DNA from: Stenopsyche tienmushanensis
Taxonomy: Eukaryota; Arthropoda; Insecta; Trichoptera; Stenopsychidae
NCBI GenBank assembly: GCA_008973525.1
Contig: WACJ01000113.1
Location: forward strand, 964,126-1,028,125
Reading direction: 5' to 3'
DNA: 64,000 nucleotides
Shown here: in pieces, positions 50,194-60,971 of the stretch
How the letters are laid out: the number at the start of each line of letters is the position of its first letter
Position numbering within the stretch: position 1 is the stretch's first letter
Translations under genes and position numbers: made by a program
The notes under the pieces: generated by a model
What the model saw: only the letters and a program-made list of their open reading frames with translations
Database searches by the model: none
What the model was told of the DNA's origin: nothing

Positions 50194-52077
50194 GTGAGTT
50201 CCAAATTATTCTACAATTTTCCATGTTCTATGTATTAACACTGTGGTCTCGATCAGATTTCTTTTTATGAAGCTACTTTGGCTTTAATTTTTTGGTTTAC
50301 TTAAATTTACAGCCATCATCTGCAATACTTAAAACATCAAACCATTCGTCGAAGTAGTTATTTTATTTTCATTCAGTTTTTAAAAATGTTATTTTTGACA
50401 AAGTAAACCGACGATAGAAACAAATTCAATAGATAGAATAGCATCTATTTGATGATTAGACTTAGAGAATAAGCTCTTGCATTGACTGAGCGTTTGCATT
50501 GATATTTTCAAACATGAAAGCTCACCGTTAATAACGATACGATATATAATCATTTTTTTTTTTTGTTATTAATATTTCTGTTTTGCGAACATTCGACGCA
50601 ATGTATTTAAAAAAAGACCACGATTTTATGTTATTTTTTTTCAGCTACTCTTATTTGTTTGACCCTAAGTCCAAAGCAGCTATTGTCCAGACGCTTACCT
50701 CCCCACGATTTTTTTTATACATCTTTGTACTCTATTTTTGCGAGATTGATGCCATGAAATTCGACATCACCTATTTAAAATGATCTACCTACTCTATGGA
50801 GAAAATTACGAATTTATACAATTCACCCCCTATTTTCGCACAATTATAAATGGCAGCATATGATTGTCTGATAGAGTGATCTTTTACTTGCTTATACTTT
50901 TTCGGGTCGATGCTTACAAATTTGTTTGGAGATGACACGCAATTCGATATGCAACAATGACGTATTTAAGAACACATTGTTTTTCAATTTTGAACATATT
51001 TATTGCAGTTATTTAGTTTGTACCATTTGAAAGGGCCAATCTTATTAGAATTTTTAAGCAACCTTATGAACAACCTGAATAATTAAATTATTTTTGAATT
51101 TGTACAATTTAGACTGTTACCTATGAAATTACTATTTCATTTTCCTATTCTTCATTCTGTCGTATGTGCTTCCATAGGAACGCTCATTTAAAAAAAATCA
51201 AAGCTGGAAACGTTATTTTCGTCCATAGCGACGTGTGACGTGATGATGAATTTTGTAATTTTGTATGATTATTTTAATTGATGTTCATTTTAAAATTATT
51301 TTGGTTAATTTTTCAAGCATCCATACCTGGTGTGACTAAAGAATTTCTAGACCACCAGGCGACTAATTTTTGGATTGCTCTCGAAAAAATGTTCTGTATA
51401 ATATCAACTAAATAGAATAGAAAGAATATTAAAACAAACATTAATCTTCGCATTTTATTTAATATACGATAGTAGGTACACCATTAAGTATGATTTTTTT
51501 TCATTATGTGCATAAATGTATTGAACTGTAAAATTTCCGGATAATACAATGCTTGCTCGATATTAATTTAATTTCGTTTTTAAATAAATATAATTTAAAT
51601 AAACTTGACAACAAATACAATTCTGCAAAATCAACTGAAAAGCGGCAGTTTCATATGGTACAAATTAATACAAATTGTTTTTCAGTCTTTTTGTACATTT
51701 TTATTTAATGTTTAAACATGTCTAACCACATTTATATTAGTGCGTATGAGATAATGTTTTTCGATAGTTGAATTAAATGTTTCAACAATAAGAAACCACA
51801 AAAATTAAAATACATCCACGAATCATTGACGACGAAGTCGTTGACATTTCGTTGCATTTGAAGCTATCTCTGTGTTCGCTCGTCTTAAATGTGGATCAAT
51901 GGGTTAAAATGATACGATAAAAGGTATTGAAATCGCAGTGTGCATCTTAAATTGTCGGTTGCGTTGCGTATGTATAAAGAAAAGAATCCTCCGATCCTCG
52001 TCGATCCGAAAAAGTATAAGCGCTGAAGTAACATTTGTAAGGATGTATTGAAAATGATTACCACTCGCTGTACACAG
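50194..52077 (+). other. pan: pan intron E-F1
   Basis: AT-rich, no exon or repeat recognised. The last AG before the F1 acceptor is only about 37 nt upstream and the pyrimidine tract is poor, consistent with a regulated exon. Confidence 0.6.
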
Positions 52078-52243
52078 TGGCACTCGCTAAGTCGGGATGA
52101 ACAGGCAAAATACTACGAGAAGGCGCGCCAAGAGAGACAGATCCACATGCAGTTGTACCCGGGCTGGAGCGCCAGGGACAACTATGGCTACGGTTCCAAA
52201 AAGAAAAAACGGAAAAAGGAACGCAGCCCGGCCGACCTAGGAG
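52078..52243 (+). CDS. pan: pangolin exon F1, second half of HMG box and basic tail, version 1 (mutually exclusive)
   Basis: Acceptor GTACACAG|TGGCAC and weak donor GGAG|GTACAG. Starting in phase 0 it reads [37 protein letters not shown], then the basic tail [13 protein letters not shown], ending with one base of a Gly codon (phase 1). It finishes the HMG box and supplies the basic tail and nuclear localisation signal. Length 166 nt. The paralogous exon F2 downstream starts and ends in the same phases, and 26 of the first 36 residues are identical. Including both exons (320 nt) or neither would break the frame into the C-clamp exon, so exactly one must be used. The [10 protein letters not shown]...KKKKRK tail is the form common to vertebrate TCFs and, I believe, to some Drosophila isoforms. 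Confidence 0.93.
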
Positions 52244-53628
52244 GTACAGGCTCGCAGCACGTCACAAAACAAAAGAAAAATATCAAACCAAACCGACTAA
52301 TATACATGCTTCCTCAACCCTTCTCTTCTCTACATTTCTTCTCTTCTCTCAGTCTTCCTCCCCGAGACTGTCTCCCTCCCGAGTCTCCGTTTGCTCGTGC
52401 GATGGATCACTTCGACCGTTAAAACAAACAACTAACTGCATTTTTTTGAATTTCGATATTCCATCGTGCGACGATCCGTTGGGCATTCGACTTCCACGCT
52501 TCCCCCGATCCCTTCTTTATTTTAATATAACTTACTATGTTTCTTTCCGTCACGAGTGTGTATTGTCTTCTCTGTTGTTTTGTGCTAGTTTGTATCTCAG
52601 ATGGGAATCTCACCACATCCACCGCTGAGCTGGTCGCGGCTAATGTCATTTAATTGTATTTTTGGGTATCATATTGATATTTGGGATTTATAATGTATGC
52701 TATGTAGTCATTTAATCATACTGCACCGACACATTGTGCTAGAAAAGCAGCTATAAAATCGAGTCTTTCATCGTCGACGGACAGTTGTGGGACCATTTAC
52801 TAGGCACTGTCGTTTAGTTCGCAATTTTTTGTTGAAGATTTTCATCTATACAGCCATGTAGACTGTCTAAATTTCATCTGCGTAAATTCATTATCAGTAA
52901 CGGCGGTGCTGCACTTGAAATCTTCGAGGGAATGCAAACGCGCCAAGACCGCGCGGGGGATGAATTCATTTGCGGGACGCCCGGCATCGTCTTGGAGTCT
53001 GCATTCTCTCAAGATTCGGTGTTTCCTTCACGTATTATTTAGAAATATTATTTGTTAGTGTGTGACGTGTCAGTGGATCGTGATGGTTTCCCTTTAGTCC
53101 CTCACATTTCCTACCTGTAGGATAAGTGCAATCGGTTTTCAAGAAGTGCACCGGATCTATCGGAACAGTATGCTCTATTCGCCTCGATCCGCAGAATAGG
53201 TTCAAAATTTAAACCCGTTAATTTTTAAGGATAGAAATAACAAATTGGCCAATCAATACCGTTTCAAAATTATATTGTCAAGCTTTAATTACGCTGTTAT
53301 CGAACAAGGCTGTTTTTCTAGCACCATCCTCACGTTTACATTTACTCTTCCTCTTCAGGGCGAACGATCGATCGGAGCGCCTTCGAAAATATGCGAATAC
53401 CTGTCGTACCTCGAGTACTGGTCCATTGGTTCGGTTTATGTGCATAAAAAGTCCTCAATGCAGTACGATAGGGAAGCTGACGGATGATGCGTGCGCGTTC
53501 TGGGTTGCAATTTAAGACGAACACTTCGATTGTCAGACGACCCGTTGTTTTTTGATAGTCGAATCGTTGTCAGTTTTCAACGGCAGGTATTCTTGTCTGT
53601 TTGCTTTCATATATTCGGCCGCTAACAG
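52244..53628 (+). other. pan: Intron between the mutually exclusive exons, with CU-rich tract
   Basis: A CU-rich tract (52309-52391) lies 65 nt after the F1 donor, with repeated CTTCTCTTCTC-type units that resemble PTB/hnRNP I binding sites. The remaining 1.2 kb shows no gene. Confidence 0.5.
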
Positions 53629-53782
53629 TGGCATGCGCTGGGTCGTGAGGAACAAGCCAAGTATTACGAGCTAGCGCGCAGGGAAAGGCAGCTGCACATG
53701 CAACTTTACCCAGATTGGTCATCTAGGGCTAACACCCAAAGGGGCAAGAAGAGGAAGCGAAAACAGGAGACAACCGATGGAG
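53629..53782 (+). CDS. pan: pangolin exon F2, second half of HMG box and basic tail, version 2 (mutually exclusive)
   Basis: Acceptor GCTAACAG|TGGCAT and weak donor GGAG|GTACTG. The frame reads [37 protein letters not shown], then [15 protein letters not shown], ending in phase 1 like exon F1. It is an alternative second half of the HMG box. Relative to F1 it changes residues in helix 3 (Leu for Lys after YYE), replaces LYPGW by LYPDW, and has a different basic tail. Length is 154 nt, congruent with F1 (166 nt) modulo 3. It begins 1385 nt after F1 ends, too far apart for steric exclusion of splice sites; frameshift and decay of double-inclusion products would enforce exclusivity. From memory this tail resembles another Drosophila Pangolin isoform, so the exon pair may be old in insects. 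Confidence 0.93.
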
Positions 53783-56700
53783 GTACTGCCCCGCCGCCGC
53801 CCCGAATCTTTTCGCCCCCGTTGCCTCCGATCTTCTCCTTCCACTCTCAACATTTCCTTGTCCCTCGAGCGCCTCTCATCAGATATGTAGTTTTGCTTAG
53901 TCTTTCGCTTTTGCATCTTAAGTAGACTATTTTATCTTTGGGACTGTTTTCAGTTATCGACTATATTGCAAGAACGTCGTAAAAGTCTGATTATGGCCTC
54001 CTTCAAATTAAACTGAATACGCTCCTTTTTCCTCTTCGTGAGTGCAAGAGATGCCCTTAATAAAATCGATACGTACAAAAGACGTCCTTTTAATATTATA
54101 GAATCATAGATCAATACGGCGATATTGCGAGCGACACTAATCACTCTTTGTTTTCCATTGGTTACACCCGAAATTACTAGAATAGGTTGAAAGCGAACAA
54201 GGATCGATGTATTCGAGTAAATCTGATGTAACTAGTTGAGATATGAGAGTGACTTGTTTCATCAAATATAAAGCCATATCTTTCTATAGTTAAATTACAA
54301 AAATCACATCATCATTTTTTTAAACTGTTTTTTTATTATTTTTTTTTGTCTTTGAAATTTTTACTTATTTTTTTTACGCGTTTTCAATATTGAGGAGCTC
54401 TCGACTGTCCATTAAAACCTTTTATTTTATTTTACAATCCAACGAATCCTCGAAACCTCAAATCTCCTACATAAAATCAGTCAAGATTTTTTTCATATCG
54501 GAGGAGTTCTGAATAAACCTCACATTTTTATCATGGGGTGTATTTATTTTCGACTACCCAATTTCTTACTCGATTGCGACATTTGTACATTTCAAGTCTT
54601 GGAAGTAAGGAATCAGCAAGTAGCTCGAATGTAAATGCCCATTTTAATGTGGCTGAAGTAGTAGAAATTTCATTTGGTGCTAATTCAAGGCACAGTTTAA
54701 GTGGAAGGTATTAATTAGTATACCAAAGTTGACTTCTACTTATTACACATATTAGTGGGTTGAAAGGACTGTAGTTTCTATCTCTCTCTCTGTTTTTTGC
54801 TTATCTAGATTATTAGTCTTATTTTGATTTGTATTTTTTTTGGTTTATGATTTTTTTAATTTTAAATATTTTTCATGATATTTCGCTCCCCCCATCAAAA
54901 GGTTGTCCCGGTTTTTCATTTCCTTTTTTGCTGGTCCTTGGACTCTTATTTGCTTATGAAATTATGCCCCATTCCATTATACTATTATAAAAATTTTGAC
55001 TACCCGTTTCTTCGTGAGCGAGAAAGTTAGTGCTTTTCAACCAGTGTTGGTGCGATGAAAGGGTGAAACTTTTAACAATCATGCCTTAATATATACTTCA
55101 GGATGTTACCTATATTTACTAAAATATTTGCATATTTAACATTTTGGAAAATAACCTCAATCACATCAAGATTTTTATATTTCTGAAATTTCTTTATTTT
55201 ATTTTTGATGAGTGTTTTATGTATCAAAGATTCCCTATATTATTTAATTTCATATATAATGCTGTTTATTATTTTAATTATTTTGTTGAAAAGCACTTTA
55301 ACTACTAAACGACTGAAATAATTTATGAAGGTTAATAATAAGTAATAATTTTAGGGGAAAAAAATAGCTTTTTACCGGTAACTAGGTAAATAACTGAATT
55401 ATAATAATGTAGCTAACTGTAAGCGATAGTTTTTTATTTGGTAAAGAGGATCACTGTACTAAGTTTTTACGATATTATTTTGTTCTATGTTTTAAATAGA
55501 ACATTAATTCTGCCCCTCCTTTATGAATATTCTATATTTCATAAAAGTGTGCTCATAAAAATAATTTAAAAGCGTTATATCTACTTTTCTGCATATGACA
55601 AACATTCAATATTCTAATAATATACTATATCGGGACAGCCTTGCACTGATAAATTTAATTGAAATGGAATTTAATTAACCCTACGTATAAAGGATTATCC
55701 AATTATATTTTCAAATTTTCCTCTTTATCTTTTTATTTGTTTCTTGATAGATAAAAGGATATGCGAAGAAATTTTGAACTTTTACTATGAACATTTTGAG
55801 TAGTGTTTAGATTTATTTGCATGATGACTTTTGGAGGGTACAAATATTCAAATTATCTCGTTTAAATTCAGAATCAATTGTAGTGTTTTTCTAAAATCTA
55901 TAAGTTCTCTCAACAGTATGTATTTATATCTAAAAAAAAAAGATACGGTAAAAATAGACATTGGTTGAAAGTCATCAACCACTTAGTGACGATTGTTTCA
56001 TTTATCTTTATTGATTGGCTTGACAATTCGCGTTTACACATAGTTCATGACCCTATACATTATATTTATGGTTATCATATTAATAAACACATTTGGTTAT
56101 GATCGATACATAGACTATTTTTCAAACATTGGTCCTTTTCTAGACACAGTTATTTCAACTTATTTTTCTTAACATATCATTTCACGTTTTGACTGATTCA
56201 ATTCTGTATGTACGTTCATGTATTTTTAGTAGATTATCAATTTGTCTGAAATATTTAAGTATTGAAATTGGTCAATTTTTTTTCATGTACATGAAAATGC
56301 ATACAAAAAGCATACATTTTTAGGAAAAAAAAAAAAAACAGGAAAAAGTAAAACACATTGAAGGACTTTTGTAATATTTATTTTCATGATATGCAATATA
56401 ATTTTTGCTTCTACTCTTTATTTATCGATTTTTTTTGAGCTGGCCACTATCAGATTGTTAAGAAAAACTCCCTTATGAACCTATTCTGCTATGTGCTTTA
56501 AGATACAGTTTTAATATTATATATATTTGATTTTTTACTTTAATATTATTTAAATGCGTTTACTATTGATTATTATTTTTATGAAAACTTATATTATAAA
56601 TATTATTGGAATTGTGCAATATGTAATGACTATTGAGATAAGTTGAAGTTATTGTTTTGTAGTGTAGTACTTGAAAATCGATTGTCTCTTCTCTTGCCCC

Positions 56701-57818
56701 ATACTTATACATATTTTTATATGTAACAAACTTTATCAATTTCAAGATAAAGATTGTTACATTACAAATTGCATATTGCTACTGTACAATTTGGACAGCA
56801 TAATATTTTACATTTTAAAATTATACAATTTCGCTACACTTTTCATTGGCAATATGCAATGCTTTATTTATATGGTATATTTGTATTTTATTATATTGCA
56901 TGTTTGAAGGGCTCAATATTCCTTGCATGTATCCTTAACAATCCGTAGTTTTATCAATTTTATGAGATTTGCCTTGATGTATTTTTATTTTGTTTTTGTG
57001 GCTATGATTACAATAATTATTAGTTTATTATTATTTTTAATTATCAACAAATATATATATTAAAATATCTATTTGGTCATCAAATATTATTCAATATGAA
57101 ATCTTTCTCATTATGATACAAATAGATATTTAATATTATTATTGATATAAAGAGTTTATAGATAACATAAATAATATTTTTTAAATACCTTCATTATTAT
57201 TATAAAATTCACATAATTTAAAAGTACATTTATTCATTACTTTGTTTATCTATTCACTCTTATTTATATCAAACTTTAAAACCACTTGCAAGAATTTAGA
57301 CTAAAATTGAGCTTAATTTAAATGTTATTGTATCTTGAAAAACACTCTGAATACCTCAATTTAATGTTCTAAATATTAAATGTGTGTATCAATTATTACT
57401 CGAATTTCAAAAAAATAGTTCTCATATTAGTCTGGATTTTTGTATAAATATGTATATTCCACAAATTGAATAATACCAAGCTAAGTAAAAATTCAAATAC
57501 TCATTTGTAAAACAAACATTGCCTATGGAATATGCATATTGGGTTATACTTATTATATGCAGAATGAAAAATCTTATAATGTAAATAATATAGGAGTTCA
57601 TTAAATGCCAAATAAATAGCTTTTAAATGTTACAAAAATAATGAACAAATTCAAAGTAATAAAATCATTCATTTGCAAACAAAATTTTAAACTATTTTAT
57701 CATAAATACATTGCTAGATTTATAGCATTTTTATTTTCATTCAAACTAAATAGTTTTTATAGTAAAAATACATTATGAAACATTCTTACACCTCCCCATT
57801 GGGGATTTCATTTTTCAG
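53783..57818 (+). other. pan: pan intron F2-G
   Basis: Begins with a second C/U-rich tract (53788-53881) like that after F1. From about 54.2 kb the sequence becomes very AT-rich with many homopolymer runs; no exon or transposon recognised. Confidence 0.6.
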
Positions 57819-57888
57819 GAAATAATTTAAAGAAATGCCGTGCCAGGTATGGCTTGGACCAACAAAGTCAATGGTGTAAGCCTTGCAG
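57819..57888 (+). CDS. pan: pangolin exon G, first half of C-clamp
   Basis: Acceptor TTTTTCAG|GAAATA and donor TTGCAG|GTAAAT. Completing a Gly codon from either F1 or F2, it reads [19 protein letters not shown] then KPC, with the next codon split (phase 2). This carries three of the four Cys of the C-clamp (CRAR...WCKPC), the second DNA-binding domain of TCFs, which contacts GC-rich Helper sites beside HMG sites. The fourth Cys (KKKCIRY) is in exon I at 62.7 kb. Because the domain is split here, choice of the following exon decides whether the protein has a complete C-clamp. The exon lies in very AT-rich sequence. Confidence 0.95.
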
Positions 57889-60222
57889 GTAAATATATAT
57901 TTTTTTCTGTTTGCTTTAATAGATATACTGAAATTTTAACGGAAATGGATGCTATTTTTTATTATACAAATGAATTTTTCATCTTTGATTGTACCATAAT
58001 GGTGGTTTTTAAATTTTCGTTGATCTTCATTTTTAAAAATAGCATTTATTTTGATCATAAATATATGTATCCTATTTAAAGGACAGCATATTTAAAATGA
58101 TTGAAATTAGATTTAAAGTATTTTGATTTTAATTTTTTATGGAAATAGTTCTATAAATTGGAACCAATTCTTACTGTGTCGGAACTAGCTGCAATGTATG
58201 TTTTAATTTTGCGCCTAATGAATACTTTTAGATTCAATAAACTTCTATGAAATTATATTCTGTATCCCCATGGTGTTATTTAAGCTTTCATAATTAAATT
58301 TTTTAAATTTACTAATAATTATTTTTAATTTTTTCATACTAAATTGTATGAAAGATTTTTTCCAATGCGTTTCCATTATTTATTCTATTTCGCACGCTAG
58401 AAAGCCATGTCCACTCTTCTGCTAATTTACTAATCAAAATATAGAAGTTTTCTATCTGTACATTTTGACTTCTTAATACCAATCAACAATTCAATGAATT
58501 ATATCTTTATGAAAGCAAAGTGTTTAGGAATTTATACTTGTTTGAACTTTAATTTCAATCATCTAAAGATTGAAACTCCCAAAAGTATAGAACAGATTTT
58601 CTATTTAAATCCTTTCTTATTATTCTATATTTCTTTGTTTCCAAATATAAATTTTAATCCTAAATTATGTTTTGTTCTTGTTGATTATTAATCTTAGTTC
58701 TTCTGGTTCTTCAGAAACCAAGTTCAGTAGATTTTAAATTTCATGCTAGTGATGATGCACCCAAATTATCTAAATTTTATTCCTTCAAAGTTTAGCTTTA
58801 ACGCCAGATTGAAAGCTATTGTGTATTATTGAGGGCGTAATTTTAAAAATTATTTGCAAAAAGTTCTATTTCAAAATCATTACATTCCTGTAGAAATCCA
58901 TTCTGCGAGAATGTAAGCAGAGTAAAAAAAATGTGAAAATATATGATTTTTTGGTGTCTATGTATTGTTTCTATGTGGAAAGACTTTCAATTTTTTTTAT
59001 ATAGTTGTATATTATCTAATATATATTTTCAGATACTATATTTTTAGTTTTTGAGATATTTGATTGATGAATCAATTTTTATTATTTTTTTTATTTATTA
59101 TGAAATTCTATTTTTCATATTTTTTTATATTTGAATTTTTCTCTAAACCATATTTTCTTATTGTTGAAGTATAATCACATTATACATATTTATTGCTCAC
59201 AATTTTTCTAATATACACAAGATTAATAATAATGGTTTTACCTTAACTAAATTAATAATTTAATTTATTCATGGTGACAATTATATGACATTGATTAAGT
59301 AATAAGTTTATTAAACGAGTTGATTAAAACGCTGTTTCTAAAATATTACATTCTAAAATAACCTGGCCAATTTGAAATAGAGATATTTAACAAACCATTT
59401 TATAAGTAGTTTTTTTTTTTTAAATATAAATTAATTACATTGTAATATGTCATAATGTTACCATGATTTACTTATTCCCATAAATATATTAAATTCAAAA
59501 CATACAATAGATTTCTATCACCTCAATATTTTTATAAATATATATATATATATACACGAACCATTAATAACGAAAGAAAATGTGTCTTTTCACTATGAAC
59601 ATAATGTGGAAACCAAAAATTCAGCTAAACTAATACATTTGTACATTTTCATTATTGTTCCAACTTGTCAATAATATGAAATTAGTTTATTATTTCGATG
59701 AATTATTTTTTTAAAGTAGAAAGCACAACATTATTAAATTGATTCATAAATGGAGACTTTTATTTAATAATATCAATAACCGGGTGTTAATCGAATTAGA
59801 AAGATTATTACACTTTATCATTTTTAAGAGATTTTACATTAGACTAGTTGTTGCATATATAGAGTGTGATCGCTTTTTAAAAAACTTATATCAATAAAAT
59901 GTTTAGCTCATAACTAATATATTTTTGTGAGAGAAACAGCAATCATAGGTGACCAACTGAAAGAGCATAATTTTCAAAAAATCAGGTGGTAAAAATGTAT
60001 GTTTAATAGAAAATCAACAATATCTGTTGACACTATTGTTTTGATTGAATAGACACATTTTCTGAAATTGACACATTTTACCATTTTACATAAAATATAT
60101 TATTTCTATGTATATATATATGTAAACTTTTATGTTTTTATTATTTTATATTTTGAGTAACAATTATTTTTCCTTTTCACAATTTTATTTAAACAATTTA
60201 AAATATATCATTGTTAGTTTAG
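57889..60222 (+). other. pan: pan intron G-H, proximal part
   Basis: Very AT-rich, no exon, repeat family or RNA gene recognised before the AG-free zone. Confidence 0.6.
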
Positions 60223-60631
60223 ACTTCCCTTATTTTTATATTATTATTATACTTGTTATTATTGAATTATACTTGAATATAATATTAAATGTTCTCTCAA
60301 TCTTATGATTGCTGCCTCTCCTGGACCTGGTTGTGATGTCGTCGAATCATCTGAACACTTCATCAATACATTGTAACGTGAATGAATTTTTACACTAATT
60401 TTGGTATTTTTTAATGATACATATTGATATGTATATATATATACTAATTTGCTTATTTATAACCCTAAAAACATTTTTTATGCTATTTAAAACATCATAA
60501 ATATGTAATGATGTTGATTAAATGCGTAAAAAATAATCTATTTCATTTGGATGAATCTTCGTACAATTCAAATGGAAATCATACATTTTTAAAAACTGAT
60601 ACTGATCGATATTGGAAAAATGGTGTCATGC
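60223..60631 (+). promoter_or_regulatory. 409-nt AG-exclusion zone before exon H, with distant branch-point candidate
   Basis: From the AG at 60221-60222 to the CAG acceptor at 60631-60633 there is no AG dinucleotide, read base by base. A strong branch-point match, TACTAAT, lies at 60442-60448, about 185 nt before the acceptor. Long AG-free zones with distant branch points are known for regulated exons such as those of tropomyosin genes. Here the zone precedes the weak acceptor of the alternative terminal exon. The absence of AG is observed; the splicing role is inferred. Confidence 0.6.
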
Positions 60632-60633
60632 AG

Positions 60634-60766
60634 TCCAGAGTCAAGTAATGTAATGCTGGCTGCTAGTGTAGGAACTGGATCTGGCCCTCTGGGGTTGCTG
60701 CGACCACCAGGGGCTCCACCCACTCTTCTCGGCTCACCGCAGGAGCCAACTTATGTGGATCTTTAG
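60634..60766 (+). CDS. pan: pangolin exon H, alternative terminal exon truncating the C-clamp
   Basis: Acceptor GTCATGCAG|TCCAGAG. Joined in phase to exon G it gives ...WCKPC-S-PESSNVMLAAS, then VGTGSGPLGLLRPPGAPP, TLLGSPQEPTYVDL and a TAG stop at 60764-60766. The open frame, its GC content and its Gly/Pro/Leu-rich composition stand out in an AT-rich intron. LLGSPQ resembles C-terminal tail motifs seen in vertebrate TCF variants. The product would keep the HMG box and three C-clamp Cys but lose the RKKKCIRY part, so Helper-site binding should be impaired (inference). The acceptor has a poor pyrimidine tract but is preceded by 409 nt without AG and followed by an ATTAAA poly(A) signal. A cryptic donor (TCAA|GTAATG) 11 nt into the exon is considered less likely. 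No transcript evidence is available here. Confidence 0.72.
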
Positions 60767-60843
60767 TGGCGGCCTGACCGGGTCATGCCCGCTGATATGC
60801 TTTTGGTCAGTTGCACGCCACCAAGAAGCAAAATAATAATGTC

Positions 60844-60971
60844 TTTTGAGATGCTCTCTTGCAGACTTTATTAAAAATCGATTTCTTGTGTTTGTTTCCA
60901 GTTTCATGAATTGGACTCAAACTGTAAAAATTGCATAATTAATATACAAGTATTAAGAGAGCATCTCAAAA
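60844..60971 (+). repeat. 17-bp inverted repeat (stem) around the exon H poly(A) signal
   Basis: TTTTGAGATGCTCTCTT at 60844-60860 is perfectly complementary to AAGAGAGCATCTCAAAA at 60955-60971, with a 94-nt loop. Inside the loop lie ATTAAA at 60870-60875, a GU/U-rich stretch after it, and a nested 6-bp hairpin (CAGTTT 60899-60904, AAACTG 60919-60924). It starts 78 nt after the exon H stop. It may shape poly(A) choice or be a small MITE; no target-site duplication is evident. Confidence 0.7.
60870..60875 (+). terminator. Candidate poly(A) signal ATTAAA for exon H
   Basis: ATTAAA lies 104 nt after the exon H stop, followed by the GU/U-rich stretch TTTCTTGTGTTTGTTTCC from 60882. This order fits a cleavage and polyadenylation site, supporting exon H as a terminal exon. 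ATTAAA alone is common in AT-rich DNA. Confidence 0.4.

Noticed and set aside
49833..50204. Long antisense open frame, 123 codons
   Set aside because: It overlaps pan exon E and arises from that exon's GC-rich codons; the sense strand carries the conserved HMG box with splice sites.
53783..53925. Read-through of exon F2 into the following open frame
   Set aside because: Splicing at GGAG|GTACTG gives the exact phase for exon G, and the read-through is a Pro-rich intron tract without conservation.
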